A stretch of DNA of 64,000 bases from Allobosea sp. GTDB taxonomy: Bacteria > Pseudomonadota > Alphaproteobacteria > Rhizobiales > Kaistiaceae. The stretch is from NCBI GenBank assembly GCA_017307955.1, contig JAFKFV010000014.1:97939-161938 (forward strand). The letters are read 5' to 3'. This document shows, in pieces, positions 52,054-61,348 of this stretch (position 1 is its first letter; each line of letters begins with the position of its first letter). Under the pieces are notes generated by a model, which was given only the letters and a program-made list of their open reading frames with translations, had not been told where the DNA came from and made no database searches. The position numbers and the translations under genes were made by a program.

Positions 52054-52230
52054 CCGCATCGCTCCGGCCTTTCTCAAGCCACGGGCAGATCCCGGATGCC
52101 ATCCGGCCCTGCTGTCGACGGAAAACCGGTCCGTCGATGCATATCCCGGACTTGGGCGCCATCCGACAGTCCGGACCTCCCCGGCCGCCGCTATTCTCGA
52201 ATGACGCCTGTCGGCGGGGAGGAAACAAGA

Positions 52231-53508
52231 ATGGCCGCATACCACATCAAGAACGTCACGATCTTCGACGGCATCGACGATCACCCCTATCAGGGTGAGG
52301 TGCTTGTGGAGGGCAAGCGCATCGCCAAGGTGGCGAGGCAGGGCGCGATCACGTCCGAGGACGGCGCCGAGGTCATCGACGGGGCGGGCCAGTTCCTCAT
52401 GCCCGGAATGGTCGAGGGCCATTGCCACCTTTCCTTCGTGGGACCGGCGCGCAACCAGGACCTCGGCGAGATCCCGCCGGAGGAACACCTGCTGCGCACC
52501 ATGCGCAACGCCACCTTCATTCTCGATCACGGCTTCACCTCCTGCTATTCGGCAGCCAGCGCCAAACTGAGGATCGACGTCGTCGTCCGCCAGGAGATCG
52601 AGGACGGCTATCTCAAGGGCCCGCGCTACAAGGCGGCCGGACCGGAGATCACCGTCACGGGCGGGCTTGGCGACGAGCGCAAGCAGCATTCCAGCTTCGA
52701 AAGCTTCGGCATGATTGCCGACGGCATCGATGAGATCAGCCGGGCCGTCCGCATCTGCTGCCGCGAGGGTGTCGACAATGTGAAGTTCAACGTGTCCGGC
52801 GACGAGTTCGTCGGCCATGCCCGCGCCGAGATCATCTCGATGACCCAGGAGGAGCTCAGCCACGGCGTGCGCATCGCGCATGACTGGGGCAAGCGCGTCG
52901 CGTGCCACAGCCGCGCGGCGGAATCGGTGAAGCGTGCGGTGCGCGCGGAGGTCGACTGCATCTATCACTGCGATTTCGCGGACGAGGAGGCGCTCGACAT
53001 GCTCGAGGCCGCCAAGGATCGCGTGATCGTCGGTCCCGCGTTCGGCCTGGTGCACAACTCCGTGTTCGAGGGCGACGTCGTCGGTCTCACGCGCGATGTC
53101 GCCGAGCGGATGGGATTGCCGCGCAAGCTCGAACACACGATCGCCACCTATCACGAGATGCGTCGCCGCGGCATGCGCGTCGTGGTCGGCGGCGACTATG
53201 GCTTCACGATCACGCCGATGGGCCAGAACGCGCGCGATATCGGACACTTCGTCAAGTTCTTCGGCTATTCGCCGGCCGAGGCGCTGAAATGCGCCACCGC
53301 CGTCGGCGGCGACCTGATGGGCCACAAGGGCGAGCTCGGGGTCATCAGGCCCGGTGCGTTGGCCGACCTCCTCCTTGTCGACGGCGATCCTCTGGTCGAT
53401 CAGTCCGTCCTCGTCGGCCCCGGACGCTTCACCATGATCATGAAGGACGGCGACCTGCATCGCGACCCGCGCCATGCGTTGAAACCGCAGCGTCCTGCCG
53501 CGGCATAG
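52231..53508 (+). CDS. Amidohydrolase family protein (imidazolonepropionase/Xaa-Pro peptidase-like)
   Basis: A 425-residue metal-dependent hydrolase. Metal ligands are likely the HxH of VEGHCHLSF, Lys in VKFNVSGDE, His in ACHSRA and YHCDF, and Asp in VVGGDYGF. The C-terminal beta-sandwich has the usual LGVIRPGALADLLLVDGDP. No signal peptide. A strong GGGGAGG ribosome site precedes ATG 52231. It stands alone, next to two regulators on the other strand. Substrate unknown. Confidence 0.9.
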   Translation: MAAYHIKNVTIFDGIDDHPYQGEVLVEGKRIAKVARQGAITSEDGAEVIDGAGQFLMPGMVEGHCHLSFVGPARNQDLGEIPPEEHLLRTMRNATFILDHGFTSCYSAASAKLRIDVVVRQEIEDGYLKGPRYKAAGPEITVTGGLGDERKQHSSFESFGMIADGIDEISRAVRICCREGVDNVKFNVSGDEFVGHARAEIISMTQEELSHGVRIAHDWGKRVACHSRAAESVKRAVRAEVDCIYHCDFADEEALDMLEAAKDRVIVGPAFGLVHNSVFEGDVVGLTRDVAERMGLPRKLEHTIATYHEMRRRGMRVVVGGDYGFTITPMGQNARDIGHFVKFFGYSPAEALKCATAVGGDLMGHKGELGVIRPGALADLLLVDGDPLVDQSVLVGPGRFTMIMKDGDLHRDPRHALKPQRPAAA

Positions 53509-53587
53509 CCGGGTTCGGGGCATCCGGGCCGGTGACGGAGCGGGCTCGCCGGCTTCGCACCACGCGATGGGGCAGGCTGTCGGGGAT

Positions 53588-54175
53588 TCAGGCGGCCGGG
53601 GCGGCGTCCTTCAATGTATCGCCGAGGCGCGCCGCCACTTTTCTTGCCAGCGCCAGCGTCTCGTCGATTGCGTGCTCGTCGAGATGGCGATTGATCAGCA
53701 GGCGCAATCGAGCGACCTCCTGACCGCCTGGCGCCCCGATCGGCACCAGCAGGGCCGGCAGGCTCGGCTGGTCGCGGCGAAACCAGGGCGCCGTCCAGGT
53801 CTGCAGATTGACGTAGACGGCACCGTCGGTCGCCTCCAGCGCCACCGTGGCGTCGGCTTCGTCACGCAGCCAGGCGAGCAGCGCCTGAGCCACCTCGTAG
53901 AGCTGGCCGAGGCCGAACGCGGCATAGCCGAAGGCGCCGCCGGCGGGGCCGAGCGTATAGCGGCCATCGGTGGTTCGCGAGACGAAACCGCGCACCTCCA
54001 TGCGGCGAACCATGTCGAAGCCTGTCGAGCGCCGGAGTTCGCAGGCTGCGATGAGCTCGTTGATGGTCATCGGTCGTCCCTCGCTCAGTTCCGCCAGGAT
54101 ACGGCTGAAGGCGGCGAGGCCTGCCGCCTCAGCGACGCTCACCGGCGTCTTCCCGTGCGCGTCACGCGTCGACAC
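53588..54175 (-). CDS. Short IclR-type regulator
   Basis: A 195-residue protein. An IclR-like winged HTH is at residues about 18-75 (MTINELIAACELRRSTGFDM). The C-terminal part is only ~115 residues, shorter than the usual ~175-residue IclR effector domain. It could be a reduced regulator rather than a broken one, because the frame is clean. The start overlaps the fusion regulator by 14 bases; both lie at the end of the sugar operon. Confidence 0.75.
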   Translation of the reverse strand: MSTRDAHGKTPVSVAEAAGLAAFSRILAELSEGRPMTINELIAACELRRSTGFDMVRRMEVRGFVSRTTDGRYTLGPAGGAFGYAAFGLGQLYEVAQALLAWLRDEADATVALEATDGAVYVNLQTWTAPWFRRDQPSLPALLVPIGAPGGQEVARLRLLINRHLDEHAIDETLALARKVAARLGDTLKDAAPAA

Positions 54176-55529
54176 CCTGCCGCGACGCGGCCGAGCGGTT
54201 TCGCATGTTGCCGGGATAGTTCACGCGGAACGCCTCGGGCGTGTAGGACGGTCCGAGCCCGGTTCCGAACACCAGATCGTCGGGCATGTCCCAGCGCACG
54301 CGTTGGTCGGCCCAGATGACCGTTCCCTGCGGAACATTGCCGCCGCGGGTCGCGACCAGTCGGGACCAGACATCGAGATAGGCCGGGACGGTGGCGCCGC
54401 GCAGGGCCGCCACCAGCACCGAGAAGGCCCGGATCCCCATCGCCGGCGGATAGTCGACGGAGGCGAGCGGCACGCGCGCGCCGACGGCAAGCTTGTAGGA
54501 CAGGTTGATGTCGCCACCCGTATGCGGCGGGATGCGGCCGGCTTCGAATTTCGCATCGAGAAATGCGGCGATGGATCCGACGCTGTTGAGACCGCTGTCG
54601 CACCAGACCCCGGCGAATTCACCGCCATGGCGCACGATGGCGGCCGTGGCTGCGGCATGGGCGGCGTCGCGGTCGAAATTGGTCGCGTCCGCCGTGACGA
54701 CCTCGATATCGGGGTAGCCGGAGAGAACCCGGCGGGCCGCGCCGTCACGGCTCTGGCTGAGTTCCGCATCGACATGGCCCCAGAGCATCAGCACGCGACC
54801 ACGCCCCTTGATGCGGTGGGCCAGCCATTCCGCCGTGACCTGACCGATCGCGCAGTTGTTCGAGGTGACGAAGCTGGTGCAGGGCATGTCGGGCACGCCG
54901 CCGCGATCGACCAGAACCACCGGCTTTCCCGCGGCGATCAGCTCCTCGGTGAGCGGTGCCAGCCGGCGCGGCGAGACAGCGCTGACCAGCACGCCATCGG
55001 CGCCATCGGCGACCATCTGGCGGATCTGCTCCTCCTGAAGCCGGGCATCGTCATCGGCATGCATCACCGTCACCGCCTCAAGATCCTCGAAATGGCGCGA
55101 TGCCGCGAATTCGACGCTGTGCACCAATGCGACCTGCCAGGCATTGCTGAGGCCCCGATTGGCGAACCCGATGCGGAACCTCCTGCGGCGGTTGATCCGG
55201 GCCGGGCGCGCGAGCGGCGGAGGCTCGGCCGGCAACGCCCCCGGAAGAGCCGGCGCATGGTCGCCGAAAAGCGTGCGTTGACGCTTCTCCTCGCTCTCCA
55301 GCGCAACCTTGTGAGCCTTCAGCATGGTGCGGGCGAGCGGGCCGGGCGCAATGCCATCCCGGCCGCAACGCACGATGCCATAGCGTTCCATCATCCGCGT
55401 GAGGCGATAGAAGCTGGCGCGGGGGACGCCCAGCTGCCCGGCGAGATCGACGCCCGACCCCCGGCTTTGCTTCACCAGCGCCGCCAATAGATCCATGGCG
55501 GCGTCGACACCATTGCGCTGACTGCTCAT
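54162..55529 (-). CDS. IclR-HTH / periplasmic-binding-protein fusion regulator
   Basis: A 455-residue protein with two parts. Residues about 8-65 form an IclR-type winged HTH (LAGQLGVPRASFYRLTRMMERYGIV). A linker follows, and from about residue 113 there is a type-1 periplasmic-binding-like domain (RFRIGFANRGLSNAWQVAL, MVADGADGVLVSAVSP, GKPVVLVDRGG, MGIRAFSVLVAALRG). No signal peptide is present, so the binding domain is cytoplasmic, as in LacI, but joined to another DNA-binding class. It probably senses the sugar imported by this operon. Confidence 0.85.
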   Translation of the reverse strand: MSSQRNGVDAAMDLLAALVKQSRGSGVDLAGQLGVPRASFYRLTRMMERYGIVRCGRDGIAPGPLARTMLKAHKVALESEEKRQRTLFGDHAPALPGALPAEPPPLARPARINRRRRFRIGFANRGLSNAWQVALVHSVEFAASRHFEDLEAVTVMHADDDARLQEEQIRQMVADGADGVLVSAVSPRRLAPLTEELIAAGKPVVLVDRGGVPDMPCTSFVTSNNCAIGQVTAEWLAHRIKGRGRVLMLWGHVDAELSQSRDGAARRVLSGYPDIEVVTADATNFDRDAAHAAATAAIVRHGGEFAGVWCDSGLNSVGSIAAFLDAKFEAGRIPPHTGGDINLSYKLAVGARVPLASVDYPPAMGIRAFSVLVAALRGATVPAYLDVWSRLVATRGGNVPQGTVIWADQRVRWDMPDDLVFGTGLGPSYTPEAFRVNYPGNMRNRSAASRQGVDA

Positions 55530-55616
55530 CCGCTCCTCCCCAGAACCGTGAGCAACTGGACTTCAGGCCGGCCGACCCCGCATGTCAATCCACGCGGCCG
55601 CCGTTTCGCACAATGA

Positions 55617-56684
55617 TCACGCTGCGGCGGCCGGCACCGCCTGACCGCGCGTGTCGAAGAGGTGGAGCCTCTGCGTATCGAAGGCGAGGCCGACCGGCTG
55701 GTCGATGGCGATACCGACATCGTTGCCGACGATCCGCACCGTGAGCACGCCGGCATCGGGCACCGCGACATAGGCGAAGGTGTCGGAGCCAAGCCGCTCG
55801 ACGACGTCGACCCGGCCGTCGATGTCGCCCTGGCCGGGCGGCGTGACGACGATGTTCTCCGGTCGGGCGCCGAGATGGGCGATCATCGCCGGAGGCGGCG
55901 CCGCAAGGCGCACCTTGCCGCCGGGAACGATGATCGCCCTGCCATCGGCCGAGGCGGGCAGTACGTTCATCTTCGGCGAGCCGATGAATTGCGCGACGAA
56001 CAGGTTGGCGGGCCGCTCATAGAGCTCCATCGGCGAGCCGACCTGCTGGATGACGCCGCCGTCGAGCACGACGATCTTGTCGGCGAGTGTCATCGCCTCG
56101 ACCTGGTCATGCGTGACATAGACCATGGTCGCGGCAAGCCGACGATGCAGCTTTGCGATCTCGACGCGCATGTCGACCCTGAGCGCCGCATCGAGATTGC
56201 TCAGCGGCTCGTCGAACAGGAAGGCGACGGGCTCGCGCACGATGGCGCGTCCGATGGCGACGCGCTGGCGCTGGCCGCCGGAGAGGGCGCGCGGCTTGCG
56301 CGCCATATAGGGCTCGAGCTTCAGGATGGCGGCGGCGGCATCGACGCGTCGATCGATCTCGGCCCGCGGCAGCCGCGCCACCTCCAGCCCGAAGCTCATG
56401 TTCTGGCGCACCGTCTTGGTCGGATAGAGCGCGTAGGACTGGAACACCATCGAAAGCGCGCGCTCGGCAGGGCCGCGATCCGTGACATCGGTGCCGTCGA
56501 TCAGGATATGTCCGCCCGACGTCTCCTCGAGGCCGGCGATGAGGCGCAGGAGGGTCGACTTGCCGCTGCCGGACGGGCCGACGAAAATGACGAACTCCCC
56601 GTCGCCGATGGACAGATCGACCCCTTTGATAATCGAGACCGAGCCGAAGGATTTGGTGACGCCTGAAAGCGTGATGACCGCCAT
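55617..56684 (-). CDS. Sugar ABC transporter ATP-binding protein (UgpC/MsmK type)
   Basis: A 355-residue ATPase of the CUT1 class. Walker A is GPSGSGKST (residues 36-44), Q-loop MVFQSYALYPTKTV, signature LSGGQRQRVAIGRAI, Walker B FLFDEPLSNLD, switch His in YVTHDQVEAM. A MalK-like OB-fold regulatory domain fills the last 120 residues. It lies 10 bases after the MalG-type permease gene. It could also power the sugar importer at 1753-5057, which has no ATPase gene. Confidence 0.92.
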   Translation of the reverse strand: MAVITLSGVTKSFGSVSIIKGVDLSIGDGEFVIFVGPSGSGKSTLLRLIAGLEETSGGHILIDGTDVTDRGPAERALSMVFQSYALYPTKTVRQNMSFGLEVARLPRAEIDRRVDAAAAILKLEPYMARKPRALSGGQRQRVAIGRAIVREPVAFLFDEPLSNLDAALRVDMRVEIAKLHRRLAATMVYVTHDQVEAMTLADKIVVLDGGVIQQVGSPMELYERPANLFVAQFIGSPKMNVLPASADGRAIIVPGGKVRLAAPPPAMIAHLGARPENIVVTPPGQGDIDGRVDVVERLGSDTFAYVAVPDAGVLTVRIVGNDVGIAIDQPVGLAFDTQRLHLFDTRGQAVPAAAA

Positions 56685-56694
56685 GGAATACCCC

Positions 56695-57576
56695 TCACGC
56701 CTTGACGGAGCCGGCGCTGAGACCGCCCTGCCAGAAGCGCTGCATGATCAGGAATGCGAGAATGACCGGCAGGATCGAGACGAGGGACCCGGCCATCACC
56801 ACGGTGAAGAGCAGATTGCCGCCGCTGCCGGTCGTCGCCGAGGCGTACCAGATGGCTAGCCCCACCGTGACCGGGAACTGATCGGAAGTCGACATGACCA
56901 CCAGCGGCAGGAAGTAGTTGTTCCATGCCGCGACGAAGGCGAGGATGAACACGGTCGCGAGACCCGGCATCAGCAGCCTGAAGGTCAGCCCAGAGAGGAT
57001 GTGGAGCTCGCCTGCGCCATCGACGCGGCCGGCATCGATGATCTCATCGGAGACGGCCTCCTCGACATAGACGCGCATCAGGAACACGCCCGGCGGGAAC
57101 ACGAGGGAGGGCAGGATGACCGCGAGCGGCGTGTTGAGAAGCCCCACCTTCGAGAACAGCAGATAGAGCGGAATGACGAGCGCGGTCTGCGGGATCATGA
57201 CGGCGCCGAGGACCAGCGCGAAGAGCAGGCGCTTGCCGGCGAAATCATATTTGGCGAAGGCATAGCCGGCGAGCAGCGCGAAGAAGGCGGCGCCAATCGC
57301 CGAGGTCAGCGCATAGAAGAACGTATTGCCCAGCCAGCGCAGGAAGATGCCGTCCTGGATGGTGAAGAGGTCGACGAGGTTTTCGCGGAGATGGAAATCA
57401 TCCGAGAACCAGAGGCCGAACGTGCCGAACAGATCGGCATTCGTCTTGGTGGAGGCCGTGACGACATAGAAGATCGGGATCAGCGTGTAGACGAGATAGA
57501 CGCAGAGGATGGCGGTGAGCACCCATCGACTGCGCCGGAACCGCGCGGAACGGACCGTGTTGCCGACGATGCCCAT
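56695..57576 (-). CDS. Sugar ABC transporter permease (MalG type)
   Basis: A 293-residue inner-membrane permease with six hydrophobic segments. The EAA loop is degenerate, DAGRVDGAGELHILSGLTF, with Asp-Ala-Gly in place of Glu-Ala-Ala. I start at ATG 57576 (MGIVGNTV), sharing one base with the upstream stop. The longer open frame overlaps the MalF-type gene and is rejected. Confidence 0.92.
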   Translation of the reverse strand: MGIVGNTVRSARFRRSRWVLTAILCVYLVYTLIPIFYVVTASTKTNADLFGTFGLWFSDDFHLRENLVDLFTIQDGIFLRWLGNTFFYALTSAIGAAFFALLAGYAFAKYDFAGKRLLFALVLGAVMIPQTALVIPLYLLFSKVGLLNTPLAVILPSLVFPPGVFLMRVYVEEAVSDEIIDAGRVDGAGELHILSGLTFRLLMPGLATVFILAFVAAWNNYFLPLVVMSTSDQFPVTVGLAIWYASATTGSGGNLLFTVVMAGSLVSILPVILAFLIMQRFWQGGLSAGSVKA

Positions 57577-58478
57577 CAGCGCGTCCCGCGATTGCTGGCG
57601 AGCATGAAGGCGTAGGAGAACACCGCGACGACAGCGCCGAGCACGAAGGAGATCGCCGCCGAATAATTGTACTGCTGGGCGGTGAAGGCGAGCGTGTAGG
57701 CGTAATAGTTCGGCGTGAAATGGCTGTTGATGACGCTGCGGGCGAGATTGGTGATGAGGTAGGGCTCGCTGAACAGCTGCAGTGTCCCGATGATCGAGAA
57801 CATGATCGTCACTATGATCATCGGAACGATCATCGGCAGCTTGACGCGCACCGCATAGGTGAACGCGCTGGCGCCGTCCATCTTCGAGGCCTCCTCGAGA
57901 TCTGCAGGGATTGCCTGCAGCGCCGCGAAATAGATGATCATGTTGTAGCCGGTGTATTCCCAGATCGTGATATTCGCGATCGAGCCGAGGATGGCGTTCT
58001 CCGAGAAGAAGTCCGGCTTCGGCAGCGACAGGAAGGCGGCGATCTGGGCGAGCGGGCCGTAGGCCGGCCCGTAGATATAGCCCCACATGAGCGTCGCGAT
58101 GACGGCGGGCACGGCGTAAGGCAGGAAGAAGGCGATGCGGAAGAGCCCGCGTGCATAGACGAGGCCGCTGTCGAGGATCAGCGCGAAGGCCAGCGCGAGC
58201 GAGAGCATGATCGGCATCTGGATGAAGCCGAAGCGGACCAGCAGCCAGACGCCCGACCAGAAATTCGGATCGACGAAGGCGCGGGCATAGTTGTCGAAGC
58301 CGACGAAGCGCGTGCCGCCGACCAGCGCCGTCTTGTGGAGGCTAAGGTTGAAGGCATAGATCATCGGCACGATCAGGAAGGCGACGAACACCAGCACGAA
58401 TGGCAGAAGCAGGACGTAGGGCGCGATCTTCTTGCCGATGATGACTCGCGGCCGATGCCCGGCGAGGAAACGTGTCAC
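57576..58478 (-). CDS. Sugar ABC transporter permease (MalF type)
   Basis: A 300-residue inner-membrane permease with six hydrophobic segments and the EAA-type loop EEASKMDGASAFTYAVRVKL. It follows the second binding-protein gene after 67 bases and is translationally coupled to the MalG-type gene. Confidence 0.92.
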   Translation of the reverse strand: MTRFLAGHRPRVIIGKKIAPYVLLLPFVLVFVAFLIVPMIYAFNLSLHKTALVGGTRFVGFDNYARAFVDPNFWSGVWLLVRFGFIQMPIMLSLALAFALILDSGLVYARGLFRIAFFLPYAVPAVIATLMWGYIYGPAYGPLAQIAAFLSLPKPDFFSENAILGSIANITIWEYTGYNMIIYFAALQAIPADLEEASKMDGASAFTYAVRVKLPMIVPMIIVTIMFSIIGTLQLFSEPYLITNLARSVINSHFTPNYYAYTLAFTAQQYNYSAAISFVLGAVVAVFSYAFMLASNRGTR

Positions 58479-58510
58479 TCTTGGCTCTCCCGTGACCGTG
58501 GGTGTCAGGT

Positions 58511-58536
58511 CCGGGGCCGGCCATCGCCTGCCCCGG
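58511..58536 (-). terminator. Stem-loop after the second binding-protein gene
   Basis: A 7-base-pair perfect stem (58511-58517 with 58530-58536) and a 12-base loop, 9 bases past the stop codon, in the gap before the permease gene. This is the weakest of the six hairpins of this kind in the window. Confidence 0.4.
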
Positions 58537-58545
58537 CGACCGACC

Positions 58546-59871
58546 TCATTTCACCGTGTAGCCCTGGTCGCCAGCATAGGCGACGACGGCGTCCTGGATC
58601 CGGTCGAAGGCATCGGCGAGCGTGCCGTGACCAGCGATCGCCTGCGCGAAATGGTCTTCGATCTGCAGGTTCACGTAATCCTGGAACGGGGCGAACTCGA
58701 AACTCGGATCGACTTGGCTGAGAGCCTCGGCGAACACTTCGTTGACCGGCTGGCCACCATAGAAATCGTATTTGTGCCCCATCAGATTCTTGTCATCGAC
58801 GAGTTCGGTCAGCACGGGGAACAGGAACACCTCGGTCAGCCAGAAGCGGGCCGCCTGCGGATCGGCCGACATGAAGGCGGCAAAATCGGTCGCGGCCTTG
58901 AGGTTCGGTGTCGTCGTGAACGCTGAGAAGACGGTGCCGCCCCAGTTGGACGCCACCTTGCCGCCCTTCTGCCATTGCGGCATCGGCGCGGCGCGCCATT
59001 TCCCGAAGCTCTTCTTCATCGCCTGTTCCATCAGGATCGGCGCCCAGGCGGCTGTCACCCAGGAGGCGTAGGTGCCGTTGTCGAGGGCTGCGAACCACTC
59101 GGTCGTCCAGGCCGGCTTGGTATCGACCGCCTTGGCGTCGATCAGCCCCTGCCAGTAATTGGCCCAGTTCTTCGCGATGCCGTCGTTGATGCGAATCTCA
59201 ATCTCCGTTCCGTTGGTCCGGAACGGCCGCCAGCCGGCCTGCCAGAGCACCGCCGCCGTCCAGCCGGGGTCGACACCGAAATTGGCGAGATAGGTCCCGG
59301 GCGCCGCCTTGGCGAGCTTCTGCGCCTGCTCGGCGAAGTCGTCCCAGGTCTCGGGCGCGGCAATTCCGTGCCGGTCGAGCACGTCGGCATGGTAGAGCAG
59401 GGCCATCGGGCCGCTGTTCCACGGCAGGCCGAAGACCTTGCCACCATCGCTCACGGCCTTCCAGGTCCAGTCCATGTACTGATCGCCGAAACCCGCGGGG
59501 AGATTGGGCGAAAGGTCGGCGAGCGCGTTCAGCGCACGGAAGCTCGGGATCGAGTTGAACTCGATCAGCGCCACATCCGGCAGACCGGTCCCGGCGGTGA
59601 TGGCATTGCGCAGCTTCACATAATGCGGCGCCCCCTGGCCGACATTCTCGACGACGACCTGCACATCCGGTTTCTTCTTCATGTAGAGGTCGGCCATCTC
59701 CTGCGTCCTGGGCGTCCAGGCCCAGACCGTCAGCTTGACCTTGTCTTCGGCGCGCGCGGGCAGCGCGACGCCTCCCGCCGCCGCGGCAGCGCCGAGCACG
59801 GCGCTGCTCTGCAGCAGCTGGCGTCGGTTCAAGCGGGAAAAGCCAGCACCATTCGATTTCTGGTTAGTCAA
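58546..59871 (-). CDS. Sugar ABC transporter substrate-binding protein, paralog 2
   Basis: A 441-residue periplasmic binding protein of family 1. A twin-arginine-type signal peptide (NRRQLLQSSAVLG, then a hydrophobic run ending PARA-ED) is present. The mature start KVKLTVWAWTPRTQEMADLY and the block APHYVKLRNAITAGTGLPD are shared with the paralog upstream. I start at TTG 59871, which has GGAG 7 bases upstream; an earlier ATG frame exists but adds no family-like sequence. It is the copy next to the permease genes. Confidence 0.9.
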   Translation of the reverse strand: MTNQKSNGAGFSRLNRRQLLQSSAVLGAAAAAGGVALPARAEDKVKLTVWAWTPRTQEMADLYMKKKPDVQVVVENVGQGAPHYVKLRNAITAGTGLPDVALIEFNSIPSFRALNALADLSPNLPAGFGDQYMDWTWKAVSDGGKVFGLPWNSGPMALLYHADVLDRHGIAAPETWDDFAEQAQKLAKAAPGTYLANFGVDPGWTAAVLWQAGWRPFRTNGTEIEIRINDGIAKNWANYWQGLIDAKAVDTKPAWTTEWFAALDNGTYASWVTAAWAPILMEQAMKKSFGKWRAAPMPQWQKGGKVASNWGGTVFSAFTTTPNLKAATDFAAFMSADPQAARFWLTEVFLFPVLTELVDDKNLMGHKYDFYGGQPVNEVFAEALSQVDPSFEFAPFQDYVNLQIEDHFAQAIAGHGTLADAFDRIQDAVVAYAGDQGYTVK

Positions 59872-59901
59872 GGGACAGCTCCGGAACAGGGGGAAAGCGA
59901 A

Positions 59902-59940
59902 CCCCGCCGCCCCATGGGGAGGAGCGTCGGGGCGGCGGGG
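59902..59940 (-). terminator. Perfect stem-loop between the two binding-protein genes
   Basis: A 12-base-pair, G/C-only perfect stem (59902-59913 with 59929-59940) and a 15-base loop, in the 151-base gap between the paralogous binding-protein genes. It could give different transcript levels for the two copies. Confidence 0.6.
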
Positions 59941-60022
59941 CGAGCCGATCCGGGCCCAAGCATGCCCGGCTGCCGCCATGGCCTCGGCCCGCGCCTCACG
60001 CACGGCGAGGTCATGCGGCGGC

Positions 60023-61348
60023 TCAGGTCACCTCGAAGCCCTGGTCCTTGGCATAAGTGACGACGGTGTCCTGGATCCGGTCGAAGGCTTCCGCCAGCGT
60101 GCCCTTGCCGCTCACCGCCGCGGCGAAGTTGTCCTCGATCTGCGAGTTCACATAGTCCTGGAACGGCGAGAACTCGAAGCTTGGATCAACCTCGGCCGCG
60201 GACGCGGCGAAGATCTCGTTGACCGCCTGGCCACCGTAGAAGTCGTATTTGTGGCCCATGAGATCCTTGTCGGCGAGAAGCGACTTGAGCACCGGGAACA
60301 GGTAGGCCTCGGTGTTCCACTTGCGGGACACCTCGGGATCGGTGGTCAGGAATGCGGCGAGATCGGCGGCCTCCTTGGGATGCGGCGTCGTCGTGAAGGC
60401 TGCGAAGGTCGAGCCGCCCCAGTTCGACGTAACCTTGCCACCCTTCTCCCACTGCGGCATCGGCGCGGCGCGCCACTTGCCGAAGCTCTTCTTCATCGCC
60501 TGCTGCATCAGCACCGGCGCCCATCCGGCTGTGACCCAGGCCGCATAGGTGCCGTCGTCGAACGCGGCGAACCATTCGCTCGTCCAGCCGGGCTTGGTGT
60601 CGACCGCCTTGGCGTCGATCAGCTTCTGCCAATAGTTTGCCCACTTCTTGGCAACGTCGTCGTTGATCCGAATCTGGATCTTGCTGCCTTCGGTCTTGAA
60701 CGGCCGCCAGCCGGCTTGCCAGAGCACGGCCGCCGTCCAGCCGGAGTCATTCGCGAAGTCGGTCAGGTAGGTGCCGGGCGCGTCCTGGGCGAGCTTCGTC
60801 GCCTGCTCGGCGAAATCGTCCCAGGTCTCGGCCGGCTGGAGGCCGTGCTTCTCGTAGACGTCGGCGCGATAGAGTGTAGCCATCGGGCCGGAGTCCCATG
60901 GCAGGCCATAGACGGCATCGCCATCGCTGACGGCGCTCCACGTCCAGTCGACGAAGGCGTCCTTAACCGAATTGGCGCCGTCCTTGCCGATGTTGGCAAG
61001 CGCGTTCAGCGCGCGGAAACTCGGGATCGAGTTGAATTCGATCTGGCCGAGATCGGGCAGGCCGGTCCCCGCCGTGATGGCGTTCCGGAGCTTGACGTAA
61101 TGCGGCGCGCCCTGGCCGACATTCTCAACCACGACCTCGACGTTCGGATTCTTTTTGGAATAGAGATTGGCAAGCTCCTGCGTCTTCGGCGTCCAGGCCC
61201 AGATGGTGAGCTTGATCTTCTCCTGGGCCAGAGCCTGCGGCGCCAGCCCGCCCATCGCAGCCGCTGCGCCGAGCGCCGCGCCGCCCTGCAGCAGCTGACG
61301 GCGGCTGGGGCCCTGTCGGCGACGCGCCTCGATCCTGTCTTTCGCCAT
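60023..61348 (-). CDS. Sugar ABC transporter substrate-binding protein, paralog 1
   Basis: A 441-residue family-1 binding protein, exactly the same length as its paralog. It has a twin-arginine signal peptide (SRRQLLQGGAALG, cleavage near ALA-QE) and the mature start KIKLTIWAWTPKTQELANLY. The two align almost without gaps. A strong GGAGGAGA ribosome site precedes ATG 61348, and it is the first gene of the operon, so it is probably the main copy. It is divergent from the dehydrogenase gene. Confidence 0.92.
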   Translation of the reverse strand: MAKDRIEARRRQGPSRRQLLQGGAALGAAAAMGGLAPQALAQEKIKLTIWAWTPKTQELANLYSKKNPNVEVVVENVGQGAPHYVKLRNAITAGTGLPDLGQIEFNSIPSFRALNALANIGKDGANSVKDAFVDWTWSAVSDGDAVYGLPWDSGPMATLYRADVYEKHGLQPAETWDDFAEQATKLAQDAPGTYLTDFANDSGWTAAVLWQAGWRPFKTEGSKIQIRINDDVAKKWANYWQKLIDAKAVDTKPGWTSEWFAAFDDGTYAAWVTAGWAPVLMQQAMKKSFGKWRAAPMPQWEKGGKVTSNWGGSTFAAFTTTPHPKEAADLAAFLTTDPEVSRKWNTEAYLFPVLKSLLADKDLMGHKYDFYGGQAVNEIFAASAAEVDPSFEFSPFQDYVNSQIEDNFAAAVSGKGTLAEAFDRIQDTVVTYAKDQGFEVT

